Assembly (NCBI RefSeq): GCF_004353505.1
Contig: NZ_SMNQ01000006.1
Span: 1-64,000, forward strand
Reading direction: 5' to 3'
From: Streptomyces sp. WAC05374
Lineage (GTDB): Bacteria; Actinomycetota; Actinomycetes; Streptomycetales; Streptomycetaceae
DNA: 64,000 nucleotides
The notes below the pieces were generated by a model that was not told the DNA's origin, made no database searches, and saw nothing but the letters and a program-made list of their open reading frames with translations. The position numbers and the translations under genes are program-made. The first letter of the stretch is position 1. Each line of letters opens with the position of its first letter. This document shows positions 27,464 to 35,981 of this stretch, one piece after another.

Positions 27464-27491
27464 GGGAATGCGCGCCCCGTAGGATCCGTTG
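27464..27491 (+). promoter_or_regulatory. SigR-type promoter of trxBA
   Basis: GGGAAT at 27464-27469, an exact 18-nt spacer and GTTG at 27488-27491. This matches the Streptomyces SigR (disulfide-stress sigma factor) consensus GGGAAT-N18-GTT. trxBA is a known SigR target in S. coelicolor. It lies 70 bp before the trxB start. Confidence 0.85.
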
Positions 27492-27560
27492 GGTGGGGTG
27501 AGAGTCCTTGACCCGGCCCCCGTAGGCAGTAGGCAGTCTGCAGAGACGAGGAAGAAACCC

Positions 27561-28535
27561 GTGAGCGACGTCCGTAACGTGATCATCATCGGCTCCGGGC
27601 CCGCCGGCTACACGGCCGCGCTCTATACGGCGCGCGCATCGCTGAAGCCGCTGGTCTTCGAAGGTGCCGTCACCGCCGGTGGTGCGCTCATGAACACGAC
27701 CGACGTGGAGAACTTCCCCGGCTTCCGGGACGGGATCATGGGCCCCGACCTGATGGACAACATGCGGGCCCAGGCGGAGCGCTTCGGCGCCGAGCTCGTC
27801 CCGGACGACGTGGTCTCGGTCGACCTGACGGGTGAGATCAAGACGGTGACCGACACCGCCGGTACCGTCCACCGCGCCAAGGCCGTGATCGTGACCACCG
27901 GTTCCCAGCACCGCAAGCTGGGTCTGCCCAACGAGGACGCGCTGTCGGGCCGCGGCGTCTCCTGGTGCGCCACCTGCGACGGGTTCTTCTTCAAGGACCA
28001 GGACATCGCCGTGGTGGGCGGCGGCGACACCGCCATGGAGGAGGCCACCTTCCTCTCCCGGTTCGCCAAGTCCGTCACCATCGTCCACCGCCGGGACACC
28101 CTGCGCGCCTCCAAGGCCATGCAGGAGCGCGCCTTCGCCGACCCGAAGATCAAGTTCGCCTGGGACAGCGAGGTCGCCGCGATCCACGGCGAGCAGAAGC
28201 TCACGGGCGTGACGCTGCGCAACACGAAGACCGGCGAGACGTCCGAGCTGCCGGTGACGGGTCTGTTCATCGCCGTGGGCCACGACCCGCGCACCGAGCT
28301 GTTCAAGGGCCAGCTCGAGCTGGACGACGAGGGCTACCTCAAGGTGGCCGCGCCGTCGACGCGCACCAACCTGGCCGGTGTCTTCGGCGCCGGTGACGTC
28401 GTGGACCACACCTACCGCCAGGCGATCACGGCCGCCGGCACGGGCTGCTCCGCCGCACTCGACGCCGAGCGCTTCCTGGCGGCTCTCGCCGACGGCGAGA
28501 AGGCCGCCGAGCCCGAGAAGACCGCTGCGGTCTGA
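27561..28535 (+). CDS. trxB: Thioredoxin reductase
   Basis: 324-residue low-molecular-weight flavoprotein. The FAD-binding motif is [19 protein letters not shown] at the N-terminus. The redox-active pair is in SWCATCDG (C-A-T-C), the NADPH-binding motif is [15 protein letters not shown], and the C-terminal FAD motif is [10 protein letters not shown]. It reduces TrxA with NADPH. The GTG at 27561 follows GAGGAAG. It is followed by trxA 43 bp downstream in one operon under a SigR-type promoter, so it should be induced by thiol oxidation. Confidence 0.97.
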   Translation: MSDVRNVIIIGSGPAGYTAALYTARASLKPLVFEGAVTAGGALMNTTDVENFPGFRDGIMGPDLMDNMRAQAERFGAELVPDDVVSVDLTGEIKTVTDTAGTVHRAKAVIVTTGSQHRKLGLPNEDALSGRGVSWCATCDGFFFKDQDIAVVGGGDTAMEEATFLSRFAKSVTIVHRRDTLRASKAMQERAFADPKIKFAWDSEVAAIHGEQKLTGVTLRNTKTGETSELPVTGLFIAVGHDPRTELFKGQLELDDEGYLKVAAPSTRTNLAGVFGAGDVVDHTYRQAITAAGTGCSAALDAERFLAALADGEKAAEPEKTAAV

Positions 28536-28578
28536 CCACCGTTCCCACCCACACCCCGCGAAAGTGAAGGAGGCCGCC

Positions 28579-28926
28579 GTGGCCGGCGACCTGAAGAACG
28601 TGACCGACGACTCCTTCGAGGAGGACGTCCTCAAGAGCGACAAGCCCGTACTGGTGGACTTCTGGGCCGCCTGGTGCGGTCCCTGCCGCCAGATCGCCCC
28701 GTCGCTGGAGGCCATCGCCGCCGAGTACGGTGACCAGATCACGGTGGTCAAGCTCAACATCGACGAGAACCCCGCCACGGCTGCCAAGTACGGCGTCATG
28801 TCCATCCCGACGCTGAACGTCTACAAGGGCGGCGAGGTCGACAAGACGATCGTCGGCGCCAAGCCGAAGGCCGCGATCGTCCGCGACCTGGAGCCCTACC
28901 TGGGTGACGCGGTCAGCAAGGCCTGA
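28579..28926 (+). CDS. trxA: Thioredoxin
   Basis: 115 residues with the canonical WCGPC active site in VLVDFWAAWCGPCRQIAPSL and the cis-proline loop SIPTL. GAAGGAGG precedes the GTG at 28579, which fixes this start over an upstream in-frame GTG at 28564. Partner of trxB upstream. A parS and a strong hairpin follow immediately. Confidence 0.97.
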   Translation: MAGDLKNVTDDSFEEDVLKSDKPVLVDFWAAWCGPCRQIAPSLEAIAAEYGDQITVVKLNIDENPATAAKYGVMSIPTLNVYKGGEVDKTIVGAKPKAAIVRDLEPYLGDAVSKA

Positions 28927-28932
28927 CGCCAC

Positions 28933-28946
28933 GTTTCACGTGAAAC
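28933..28946. other. parS site
   Basis: Perfect GTTTCACGTGAAAC 7 bp after the trxA stop and directly before the terminator hairpin. Confidence 0.93.
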
Positions 28947-28949
28947 AGC

Positions 28950-28982
28950 GAGCGGCCCATCCCGACGAGGGATGGGCCGCTC
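28950..28982. terminator. Hairpin terminator after trxA
   Basis: 14-bp perfect stem (GAGCGGCCCATCCC and its complement) around GACGA, between trxA and the converging GNAT gene. Confidence 0.8.
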
Positions 28983-29039
28983 GGCGCTTTCCAGAAGGCG
29001 CGCATGGCCGGGGGGGGCACCGGTGCCACCACGGTGGAG

Positions 29040-29657
29040 TCACAGCGGCCGCAGCGCCGGTTCCTTCTGCACGGCTCCCAGCAGACGGTCGAGCGCCAGC
29101 TCGACGTCCTCCTTCCAGGACAACGTCGTCCGCAGCTCCAGCCGAAGCCTCGGATACGTCGGGTGCGGACGCACGGTCTTGAAGCCCACCGCCAGCAGAT
29201 GGTCGGCCGGCAGTACACAGGCGGGTTCCTTCCAGCGGGCGTCGCCGAACGCCTCGATGGCCTTGAACCCACGACGCAGCAAGTCCTTCGCCACGGTCTG
29301 CACCATCACCCGGCCCAGTCCCTGCCCCTGGTAGCCGGGCATGATCCACGCGGTCATCAACTGCACCGCGTCGGGGGAGACGGGGCTGGTGGGGAAGGCG
29401 GTCGAGCGCGGCACATAGGCGGGCGGGGCATAGAGAACGAACCCGACCGGTACCTCGTCCACATAGACCACACGGCCACAGGAACCCCAGTCGAGCAGGA
29501 CGGCGGAGATCCAGGCTTCCTTCTCCAGCTCCGGTGTTCCCGCCTTTACCGCGGCTTCTCCGCTGACCGGATCAAGCTCCCAGAAGACGCACGTGCGGCA
29601 CCGTTTGGGGAGATCCGGAAGGTTGTCCAACGTGAGCGGTACGAGCCGACGCCCCAT
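29040..29657 (-). CDS. GNAT family N-acetyltransferase
   Basis: 205 residues. The acetyl-CoA-binding signature is visible as MPGYQGQGLGRVMVQTVAKDLLRRG (the Q/R-x-x-G-x-G/A pattern in GYQGQGLG). The N-terminus has an unusual CRTCVFWEL element with two close cysteines, and the C-terminus carries a LSWKEDVELALDRLLGAV helix. The acceptor substrate cannot be told. It occupies the place held by cwlM in mycobacteria (between trx and parB), but is unrelated to that amidase-like protein. A GAGGAA site precedes the ATG. It may overlap a small upstream gene on the same strand. Confidence 0.85.
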   Translation of the reverse strand: MGRRLVPLTLDNLPDLPKRCRTCVFWELDPVSGEAAVKAGTPELEKEAWISAVLLDWGSCGRVVYVDEVPVGFVLYAPPAYVPRSTAFPTSPVSPDAVQLMTAWIMPGYQGQGLGRVMVQTVAKDLLRRGFKAIEAFGDARWKEPACVLPADHLLAVGFKTVRPHPTYPRLRLELRTTLSWKEDVELALDRLLGAVQKEPALRPL

Positions 29658-29803
29658 GAAGGCTGTTCCTCACTTCCTTCGCCTGCCGCTCCACGAGCGG
29701 CGGTCAGCGCGCTCCGTTCCCGGAGCAGGCTGCCGATGAACCCGCCGACCGCACCGAGTCCCAGGCCTGCTGTCACCAGTTGGCTGCGGCTCACCTCTCG
29801 CAT
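29546..29803 (-). CDS. Possible small membrane protein overlapping the GNAT gene
   Basis: 85-codon frame with a good GGAGGGAG site 8 bp before its ATG. The first 49 codons lie upstream of the GNAT start and encode a hydrophobic segment (LVTAGLGLGAVGGFIGSLL). The last 36 codons run in another frame inside the GNAT gene and look like out-of-frame sequence. It could be a real short membrane protein with an accidental overlap, a leader coupled to GNAT translation, or a remnant shortened by frameshift. No family recognised. Confidence 0.4.
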   Translation of the reverse strand: MREVSRSQLVTAGLGLGAVGGFIGSLLRERSALTAARGAAGEGSEEQPSWGVGSYRSRWTTFRISPNGAARASSGSLIRSAEKPR

Positions 29804-29959
29804 GCCTGGCTCTCCCTCCGAGGTGGATCAGGCGGATGCGCATACCAGAACGCATCGTATCGATCGGGTGATGACGCGCATACGGGAAGAGGCCAAAGGG
29901 CGGACCGTGTTCCGGTGAACACCGGACCCGATCCGCCCCGAACCCGTTACGCGGAGGCC

Positions 29960-29991
29960 TTTTGAGGCACGCGGGAGAGAGTCCCGCCTCA
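29960..29991 (-). terminator. Terminator hairpin, duplicate copy
   Basis: Second copy of the parB terminator (GCGGGA/TCCCGC stem, GAGAG loop, flanked by TGAGGC/GCCTCA and followed on the minus strand by AAAAGG), created by the 108-bp duplication. Confidence 0.6.
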
Positions 29992-30067
29992 GCCCTCGTC
30001 GCCGTCCTGGTCCTGCTCCTCGGTGAACACCGGACCCGATCCGCCCCGAACCCGTTACGCGGAGGCC

Positions 30068-30099
30068 TTTTGAGGCACGCGGGAGAGAGTCCCGCCTCA
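30068..30099 (-). terminator. Terminator hairpin overlapping the parB stop codon
   Basis: The stem GCGGGA/TCCCGC around GAGAG, with outer TGAGGC/GCCTCA pairing that uses the parB TGA stop itself. Confidence 0.6.
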
Positions 30100-31197
30100 G
30101 CCCTCGTCGCCGTCCTGGTCCTGCTCCTCGGTGAGCCCCTTCTCCAGGACGCGCCCCTCACCGGGGGCGAGCGTGCCGAGGATGCGCTCCAGATCCTCCA
30201 TCGAGGCGAACTCGACGACGATCTTGCCCTTCTTCTGCCCCAGGTCGACCTTCACCCGGGTCTCGAAGCGGTCGGAGAGCCGGGTGGCGAGCTCGGAGAG
30301 AGCCGGGGAGACCCGTGCGCCGGCCCGCGGCCCCTTCGCCTTGGGCGTGCTGCTGGGCTCCGAGCCCATCAGCGTGACGATCTCCTCCACCGCCCGGACC
30401 GAGAGTCCTTCGGCCACGATCCGGTACGCCAGCTTGTCCTGCGCCTCGGGGTCATCGACCGAGAGCAGGGCCCTGGCGTGGCCCGCCGACAGCACCCCGG
30501 CGGCGACCCTGCGCTGGACCGGTGGCGACAGCCTGAGAAGCCGCAGCGTGTTGGACACCTGCGGACGCGAGCGTCCGATGCGGTCGGCGAGCTGGTCGTG
30601 GGTGCAGTTGAAGTCCTTCAGCAACTGGTCGTAGGCCGCGGCCTCTTCCAGCGGGTTGAGCTGCGCCCGGTGCAGGTTCTCCAGGAGGGCGTCCAGTAGG
30701 AGCTTCTCGTCCTCGGTGGCACGGATGATCGCCGGGATGCGCTCCAGGCCCGCTTCGCGGCAGGCTCGCCAGCGGCGCTCGCCCATGATGAGCTCATAGC
30801 GCTCCGGAGCAAGCTGCCGCACAACGACGGGCTGGAGCAGTCCGACTTCCTTGATGGACGTCACCAGCTCGGACAAGGCGTCCTCGTCGAACACCTCGCG
30901 GGGCTGACGCGGGTTGGGTGTGATGGAGTCCAGCGGCAGCTCGGCGAAGTGCGCACCGGCCGGCGCCTCCGCCTCGGCGACCACCTCCGGCTCCGGGACA
31001 GGGATGCTGTCCACGGGCGCCGCGCTCTGCGGCAGCGTGGCCACCTTCGCGGCGGCCACTCCCCGGTCGGCCGTCAGCGAGGGAATCGCTCCGGGAGAGG
31101 GGGAACCGGCCCCCACCGACGTCGCCGGCCGTTCCTGGGGTGCGGCAGGGATCAGCGCACCGAGCCCGCGCCCCAGCCCCCTACGTCGCTCACTCAC
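30097..31197 (-). CDS. parB: Chromosome partitioning protein ParB
   Basis: 366 residues. A disordered N-terminal arm begins with [16 protein letters not shown], the ParA-stimulating motif. The CTP-binding ParB/Srx domain includes [17 protein letters not shown] and the [15 protein letters not shown] (GERR) motif. The HTH ([21 protein letters not shown]) reads parS, and a C-terminal dimerisation domain follows. ParB loads at the parS sites in this window and forms segregation complexes, especially during sporulation. The GTG start follows GGAGGGGA and overlaps the parA stop (GTGA). Its 3' end is inside a 108-bp tandem duplication. Confidence 0.97.
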   Translation of the reverse strand: MSERRRGLGRGLGALIPAAPQERPATSVGAGSPSPGAIPSLTADRGVAAAKVATLPQSAAPVDSIPVPEPEVVAEAEAPAGAHFAELPLDSITPNPRQPREVFDEDALSELVTSIKEVGLLQPVVVRQLAPERYELIMGERRWRACREAGLERIPAIIRATEDEKLLLDALLENLHRAQLNPLEEAAAYDQLLKDFNCTHDQLADRIGRSRPQVSNTLRLLRLSPPVQRRVAAGVLSAGHARALLSVDDPEAQDKLAYRIVAEGLSVRAVEEIVTLMGSEPSSTPKAKGPRAGARVSPALSELATRLSDRFETRVKVDLGQKKGKIVVEFASMEDLERILGTLAPGEGRVLEKGLTEEQDQDGDEG

Positions 31198-32270
31198 TGG
31201 ATCCCCTCCGACATGCTGTGCTGGTTGTTCTGGCTGGCCACATGGCCGTGCTGGGCGTCGTAGTGGATACCGACCCCCCGCAGTGCGATCTCGCGGGCCG
31301 CTTCGAGGTAGGACAGCGAACCGCTGGAACCGGGGTCGTACGTCAGGACCGTCTGCCCATAGCTCGGCGCCTCCGAGATCCGGACGGACCGCGGGATGCT
31401 GGTCCGCAGCACCTCGTCACCGAAGTGGCTGCGCACCTCCTCGGCGACCTGCGACGCCAGCCTGGTGCGGCCGTCGTACATGGTGAGCAGGATCGTCGAG
31501 ACGTGCAGGGCCGGGTTCAGGTGCCCACGCACCAGGTCGACGTTCCTCAGCAACTGGCCGAGGCCCTCCAGGGCGTAGTACTCGCACTGGATGGGGATGA
31601 GCACCTCGGCTCCGGCCACCAGGGCGTTGACCGTGAGCAGGCCGAGCGAGGGCGGGCAGTCGATGAGGATGTAGTCCAGCGGCTGCTCATACGCCTGGAT
31701 CGCTCGCTGAAGCCGGCTCTCCCGCGCCACCAGCGACACCAGCTCGATCTCCGCACCGGCGAGATCGATGGTGGCCGGGGCGCAGAAGAGGCCCTCGACG
31801 TCCGGGACGGGCTGCACCACGTCGGAGAGGGGCTTGCTCTCCACCAGGACGTCATAGATCGAGGGGACCTCGGCGTGGTGATCGATACCGAGCGCCGTCG
31901 AGGCGTTCCCCTGCGGGTCCAGGTCGATGACCAGGACGCGGGCGCCGTGCAGCGCCAGCGAAGCGGCGAGGTTGACCGTCGTGGTCGTCTTGCCCACGCC
32001 GCCCTTCTGGTTGGCGACCACCATGATGCGGGTCTGCTCCGGCCGGGGAAGCCCTTCCCCCGCACGGCCCAGCGCCTCCACCGCCAGTTGGGCAGCTCGT
32101 CCAATGGGGGTGTCGTCCATCGGGGGCGGTGTTTCACGTGAAACATCCTCCCCCGCCGATTCGGTACGGGGACCGGGGACCGGATCGGTCATCGGTCCCG
32201 CGATGTTGGCGTTGGACCGCAAGGATTCACTCTCCTCGGCTTCAGGCTCGCGATGAACAGAGCCTGCCAT
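31194..32270 (-). CDS. parA: Chromosome partitioning ATPase ParA
   Basis: 358 residues from the ATG at 32270. A disordered N-terminal extension precedes the deviant Walker A motif [19 protein letters not shown], switch/Walker [13 protein letters not shown] and the DLDPQGNAS motif. It drives origin segregation with ParB and co-ordinates tip-associated replisomes in hyphae. The ORF itself runs to 32435, but the first 55 codons include a parS and DnaA boxes and look like promoter DNA; an internal ATG at 32192 is another option. A parS at 32131-32144 lies inside the gene (V-S-R-E-T). It forms an operon with parB. Confidence 0.95.
   Translation of the reverse strand: MAGSVHREPEAEESESLRSNANIAGPMTDPVPGPRTESAGEDVSRETPPPMDDTPIGRAAQLAVEALGRAGEGLPRPEQTRIMVVANQKGGVGKTTTTVNLAASLALHGARVLVIDLDPQGNASTALGIDHHAEVPSIYDVLVESKPLSDVVQPVPDVEGLFCAPATIDLAGAEIELVSLVARESRLQRAIQAYEQPLDYILIDCPPSLGLLTVNALVAGAEVLIPIQCEYYALEGLGQLLRNVDLVRGHLNPALHVSTILLTMYDGRTRLASQVAEEVRSHFGDEVLRTSIPRSVRISEAPSYGQTVLTYDPGSSGSLSYLEAAREIALRGVGIHYDAQHGHVASQNNQHSMSEGIQ
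32131..32144. other. parS site inside parA
   Basis: Perfect GTTTCACGTGAAAC read as VSRET in the disordered N-terminal part of ParA, the same reading as the parS in the anti-sigma gene. Confidence 0.93.
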
Positions 32271-32306
32271 GCTTTCGGGGTCGTGAACCAGCGAGGCCCG
32301 TGGTTC

Positions 32307-32333
32307 TGTGGAGAACTCCACCTCTGTGGACAA
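32307..32333 (-). promoter_or_regulatory. DnaA boxes upstream of parA
   Basis: A perfect box TGTGGACAA at 32325-32333 and a one-mismatch box TGTGGAGAA at 32307-32315, 10 bp apart, 37-63 bp upstream of the proposed parA start. Confidence 0.5.
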
Positions 32334-32419
32334 CTCCGTAGCCCTCGTGGGTGGCTTACGGTCGCGCGGCGTGGCAGCCGCGCGACCGCGGCTGATGATT
32401 CCCTGCAGCAGTGAGCGAC

Positions 32420-32433
32420 GTTTCACGTGAAAC
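32420..32433. other. parS site in the parAB promoter region
   Basis: Perfect GTTTCACGTGAAAC in the 235-bp gap between rsmG and parA; closest parS to oriC in the window (about 6 kb). ParB binding here could autoregulate parAB. Confidence 0.93.
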
Positions 32434-32505
32434 ATTGATGCACTCGCCGCAGGGCCGGGACGTCACGACACTCCGAAATGCGTACGTATGAGGATCAACC
32501 AGGTG

Positions 32506-33216
32506 TCAACGTCGACGGCGCGAGGGCCTGGCAGCCTTGGCGCGCTTGGCGGCGAACCGCACACCGCCAGGGCTCTCGCCGACCTCCACCCGCACCACGG
32601 TCGACAGGGGATCGACGATCCCTTCGCCGACGTGCAGCACCGACGTCCCCACGACGCCCAGCTTGCTCAGCGCGGCGCGGGCGCTCTGGATCTCCTCCTC
32701 GGCCGTGTCCCCCTTGAGCGCCAGCATCTCCCCGTAGGGGCGCAGCAGGGGCACGCCCCAGCCGGCCAGCCGGTCCAGCGGAGCGACGGCCCGGGCGGTG
32801 ACGACATGGACGGGCGGCACCTTCCCGAGGACCTCCTCGGCCCGGCCCCGCACCACGGTCACATGGTCCAGGCCCAGCAGCTCCACGACCTCCTGGAGGA
32901 AGTTGGTGCGCCGCAGCAGCGGCTCGAGGAGGGTGATCTTCAGGTCCGGGCGGACCAGTGCCAGCGGGATACCGGGCAACCCGGCCCCGGAGCCGACGTC
33001 GCAGACGGTGACGCCCTCGGGGACGACCTCGGAGAGCACCGCGCAGTTCAGCAGGTGCCGCTCCCACAGCCTCGGCACCTCACGGGGACCGATCAGCCCG
33101 CGCTTGACGCCCGCGTCCGCGAGGAGCTCCGCGTACCGGACCGCTTCCGGGAAGAACTCACCGAAAACCGTCCGCGCTTCTTGAGGCGCATGGGGAAGCT
33201 CTTCTGCCTCCGTCAC
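32506..33216 (-). CDS. rsmG: 16S rRNA (guanine527-N7)-methyltransferase RsmG (GidB)
   Basis: 236 residues, SAM-dependent. Motif I is VTVCDVGSGAGLPGIPLALVRPDL, followed by LLEPLLRRTNFLQEV and VTARAVAPLDRL, all conserved in RsmG. It methylates G527 of 16S rRNA; loss gives low-level streptomycin resistance in Streptomyces. The start at GTG 33216 (TEAEELPHAP) follows GGAAGGAC; the longer frame to 33240 lacks support. It lies between jag and parA, in the usual order. Confidence 0.95.
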   Translation of the reverse strand: MTEAEELPHAPQEARTVFGEFFPEAVRYAELLADAGVKRGLIGPREVPRLWERHLLNCAVLSEVVPEGVTVCDVGSGAGLPGIPLALVRPDLKITLLEPLLRRTNFLQEVVELLGLDHVTVVRGRAEEVLGKVPPVHVVTARAVAPLDRLAGWGVPLLRPYGEMLALKGDTAEEEIQSARAALSKLGVVGTSVLHVGEGIVDPLSTVVRVEVGESPGGVRFAAKRAKAARPSRRRR

Positions 33217-33294
33217 GGGAACCGTCCTTCCGTACCGCATTACCGCACTGGGTGCTGACTACCAGTGATCAGTGACTATCAGGCTGACAAAGAT

Positions 33295-33322
33295 CGGCCC
33301 CGCCTGCGAACAGACGGGGCCG
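33295..33322 (-). terminator. Hairpin after jag
   Basis: 8-bp GC stem CGGCCCCG/CGGGGCCG with a 12-nt loop, 17 bp downstream of the jag stop. Confidence 0.55.
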
Positions 33323-33338
33323 ACACAACGTAGGGGGG

Positions 33339-33848
33339 TCAGGCAGGGAGTACGACGACGAAGCGCTGCGGCTCCTCGCCCTCGGACTCGCTGCGCAGAC
33401 CGGCGGCGGCCACCGCGTCGTGCACAACCTTGCGCTCGAACGGGGTCATCGGCTTCAGCTTCACCGGCTCACCGGTGCTCTTCACCTCGTCGGCGGCCTT
33501 GGCACCCAGCTCGGCGAGCTCCGTGCGCTTCTTGGCCCTGAAGCCCGCGATGTCCAGCATCAGCCGGCTGCGGTCTCCGGTCTCCCGGTGCACAGCGAGG
33601 CGCGTCAGCTCCTGAAGCGCCTCCAGCACCTCGCCGTCGCGCCCCACCAGCTTCTGGAGGTCACGGCTGCCCGAGTCGCTGATGATCGAAACCGCGGCGC
33701 GGTCCGCCTCGACGTCCATGTCGATGTCGCCGTCGAGATCGGCGATGTCGAGCAGGCCCTCGAGGTAGTCGGCCGCGATCTCGCCCTCCTGCTCCAGGCG
33801 GGTCAGGGTGTCGCCACCCTGGGCGGCGGAGGTGGTGCCTTCCGTCAC
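33339..33848 (-). CDS. jag: Jag/KhpB-type R3H and KH domain RNA-binding protein
   Basis: 169 residues. An N-terminal acidic part is followed by a KH domain (VSIISDSGSRDLQKLVGRDGEVLEALQELTRLAVHRETG, with the conserved G-x-x-G as VGRDGE) and an R3H domain (LKPMTPFERKVVHDAVAAAGLRSESEGEEPQRFVVV). Homologues bind RNA and affect cell-envelope growth in other bacteria. GTG start after AAGAAGGAG. It is the last gene of rpmH-rnpA-yidD-yidC-jag, 14 bp after yidC. Confidence 0.92.
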   Translation of the reverse strand: MTEGTTSAAQGGDTLTRLEQEGEIAADYLEGLLDIADLDGDIDMDVEADRAAVSIISDSGSRDLQKLVGRDGEVLEALQELTRLAVHRETGDRSRLMLDIAGFRAKKRTELAELGAKAADEVKSTGEPVKLKPMTPFERKVVHDAVAAAGLRSESEGEEPQRFVVVLPA

Positions 33849-33862
33849 GGATGGACTCCTTC

Positions 33863-35128
33863 TTACTTCTTGGACGACGGGTGCTTGGGCCGCTGCTGGC
33901 CCTTGCGCTGCTTGGCTTGACGTGCGGCGGAACCACCGGCGGGCTTGGCCGGCTGCTTCGCCTGGCCACCCTGGGGCTCGTCGGCCTTCTCCAGGGAGGT
34001 CTTCTCCGACGAGGGCTTCTCGAGAGAGGTCTTGGCCGTGGTCTGCTGACCGGTCCCGGCCTGCCGCTTCGCCTTGGGCTGCCGCTTGGGCTGCTGGCGC
34101 CGGGTGGCGGCCGCGGTCTCCGCCTCCGCGGTGGCGGGGTCGACCTTCTTCACGGTGCCGTCGGCCTGCGCGGTGAACCCGGCCTTGGCGAGGGTGGTGA
34201 CGAACTTGCGCTCGTTGTCGTTGCGGTCCGGGCCCTTGGCGACGATGGCCTGGACGACGGCGCGCCGGCGGCGGCCGCGGACCTCGCCGTGGGAGGTGAC
34301 GCTCTTCACCAGTCGCTGGAGGTAGTGGTCCTGCGCCTTGCTGCCCGGGGTCGGGTTCTGGTTGATCACGTACATCTGCTGGCCCATGGTCCACACGTTG
34401 GTGGTCAGCCAGTAGACGAGGACACCGACCGGGAAGTTGATGCCCATCACGGCGAAGATGACCGGGAAGATGTACATCAGCATCTTCTGCTGCTGCATGT
34501 ACGGGGTCTTCACCGTCAGGTCGACGTTCTTCTGCATGAGCTGGCGCTGGGTGAAGAACTGCGACAGCGACATCAGCACGATCATGACCGCGGTGACGAT
34601 GCGGACGTCCGTCAGCGAGGCGTTCAGCGCCTCGACCTTGGCCGGGTCGTCCATGAACTTCGCGGCGATCGGGGCGCCGAAGATGTGGGCCTCACGGGCG
34701 CTGTTCACCAGGTCCTGGTTGAGGACGCCGATGGTGTCACCCGAGGCGATCTTGCTCAGTACGTGGTACAGCGCGAAGAAGAACGGCGACTGCGCCAGGA
34801 TGGGAAGGCACGAGGAGAGCGGGTTGGTGCCCGTCTCCTTGTACAGCTTCATCATCTCTTCGGACTGACGCTGTTTGTCGTTCTTGTAGCGCTCCTGGAT
34901 CGCCTTCATCTTCGGCTGGAGCGCCTGCATGTTCCGGGTCGACTTGATCTGCTTCACGAAGAGCGGGATCAGGCAGATCCGGATGAGCACCACCAGGGAC
35001 ACGATCGACAGACCCCAGGCCCAGCCCGTGTCGGGACCGAAGACAGCCCCGTACAGCTTGTGGAACTGGACGATGATCCACGAGACAGGTGTGGTGATGA
35101 AGCTGAACAGACTGGCAATCGTGTCCAC
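33863..35128 (-). CDS. yidC: Membrane protein insertase YidC/Oxa1
   Basis: 421 residues with the short N-terminal region of Gram-positive/actinobacterial YidC (no large periplasmic domain). Five membrane segments follow, including the conserved region [30 protein letters not shown] and [21 protein letters not shown]. The C-terminal tail is long, basic and Lys/Gln/Ala-rich and may contact ribosomes. It inserts and folds membrane proteins, alone or with SecYEG. GTG start at 35128 follows AAGGAG and lies 3 bp after the yidD stop. Confidence 0.96.
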   Translation of the reverse strand: MDTIASLFSFITTPVSWIIVQFHKLYGAVFGPDTGWAWGLSIVSLVVLIRICLIPLFVKQIKSTRNMQALQPKMKAIQERYKNDKQRQSEEMMKLYKETGTNPLSSCLPILAQSPFFFALYHVLSKIASGDTIGVLNQDLVNSAREAHIFGAPIAAKFMDDPAKVEALNASLTDVRIVTAVMIVLMSLSQFFTQRQLMQKNVDLTVKTPYMQQQKMLMYIFPVIFAVMGINFPVGVLVYWLTTNVWTMGQQMYVINQNPTPGSKAQDHYLQRLVKSVTSHGEVRGRRRRAVVQAIVAKGPDRNDNERKFVTTLAKAGFTAQADGTVKKVDPATAEAETAAATRRQQPKRQPKAKRQAGTGQQTTAKTSLEKPSSEKTSLEKADEPQGGQAKQPAKPAGGSAARQAKQRKGQQRPKHPSSKK

Positions 35129-35131
35129 TAA

Positions 35132-35458
35132 TCAAGCTCCTTGAGCATTGGGCGAGGTCTCTGCGGCCGGGCTCGTCTCGGCGGAGTGCCCGCCCTTGCC
35201 GCCGCGCAGCGCGTCGCGCAGCATTTCGTGCCAGCGCGGGCGCTTACGAGGGGGAACATGGTCCACACCGCCCGGCGACCACGGGTTGCACCGCAGGATC
35301 CGCCAGGCGGTCAGGGCTGTGCCCTTCACCGCGCCGTGCCGGTCGATGGCCGTGTACCCGTAGTGGGAGCACGACGGGTAGTACCGGCAGACGGGGCCGA
35401 GCAGCGGGCTGATCGTCCACTGGTAGAGCTTGATCAGAGCCAGCAGCGGGTACTTCAT
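35132..35458 (-). CDS. yidD: Membrane protein insertion efficiency factor YidD
   Basis: 108 residues, family-typical core: [31 protein letters not shown], then [24 protein letters not shown], with the conserved cysteines. It assists YidC-dependent insertion. The start codon overlaps the rnpA stop by 4 nt (ATGA). The C-terminal 25 residues form a disordered extension. Confidence 0.95.
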   Translation of the reverse strand: MKYPLLALIKLYQWTISPLLGPVCRYYPSCSHYGYTAIDRHGAVKGTALTAWRILRCNPWSPGGVDHVPPRKRPRWHEMLRDALRGGKGGHSAETSPAAETSPNAQGA

Positions 35459-35823
35459 CGCGCCCCTCCCAGCAACCGCTGAAGGGCGGCATCCAGGTCT
35501 CGGGCCATCTGGGCGTGGTCGGCGTCGCCCGCTCCGGGCAGCGCCCGTACTACCACCAGGCTACCGGGGGGCAGCGAAGGCAGCCGGTCGCGCATCAGAT
35601 GGCGAAGCCTGCGCTTCACCTGGTTCCGCACGACCGCGCCGCCCACGGCCTTGCTGACGACGAAACCCGCACGTGTCGGGGGAGCGCTCTCCCCTGACGC
35701 GTGCGGGTCCGTTGCACCGCTTCTTAGGTGGACGACGAGGAGCGGGCGGCCGGCCCGGCGTCCTCGGCGTACCGCGGTCGCGAAGTCCTCGCGCCGCCTC
35801 AGCCGATTCTCGGTAGGCAGCAC
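35455..35823 (-). CDS. rnpA: Ribonuclease P protein component
   Basis: 122 residues. Conserved RNase P protein features: [22 protein letters not shown] at the N-terminus and the RNR motif in [26 protein letters not shown]. It assists the RNA subunit in tRNA 5' processing. GTG start at 35823, 20 bp after rpmH. Coupled to yidD by a 4-nt overlap. Confidence 0.96.
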   Translation of the reverse strand: MLPTENRLRRREDFATAVRRGRRAGRPLLVVHLRSGATDPHASGESAPPTRAGFVVSKAVGGAVVRNQVKRRLRHLMRDRLPSLPPGSLVVVRALPGAGDADHAQMARDLDAALQRLLGGAR

Positions 35824-35843
35824 GTCATGACCTGTTTAAGCGA

Positions 35844-35981
35844 TCAGGCGGACAGGTTGGCGCGACCCTTGCTGCGGCGGTTCGCCAGGATGGCGCGACC
35901 GGCACGGGTGCGCATGCGCAGGCGGAAGCCGTGGGTCTTGGCACGACGACGGTTGTTCGGCTGGAAGGTGCGCTTGCTCAC
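35844..35981 (-). CDS. rpmH: 50S ribosomal protein L34 (bL34)
   Basis: 45-residue bL34 ([19 protein letters not shown] then [18 protein letters not shown]), near-invariant in the family. The start is a GTG at 35981 with CTGGAG upstream. It is the first gene of the leftward rpmH-rnpA-yidD-yidC-jag run and diverges from dnaA. Confidence 0.97.
   Translation of the reverse strand: MSKRTFQPNNRRRAKTHGFRLRMRTRAGRAILANRRSKGRANLSA

Larger units (their letters stand above)
29913..30134. repeat. Exact 108-bp tandem duplication covering the parB 3' end
   Basis: Two identical 108-bp copies (29913-30020 and 30021-30128) plus 6 bp. Each contains the last 10 parB codons ([10 protein letters not shown]), the stop codon, the terminator hairpin and about 40 bp beyond. 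The functional parB stop is in the right-hand copy; the left copy is a non-translated echo. The identity is complete, so the event is recent or maintained, or an assembly artefact. Confidence 0.95.

Noticed and set aside
32271..32435. N-terminal extension of ParA starting MFHVK
   Set aside because: The first codons are read out of a parS site, and the region carries DnaA boxes; the extension looks like promoter DNA. The start at 32270 matches the expected ParA size.
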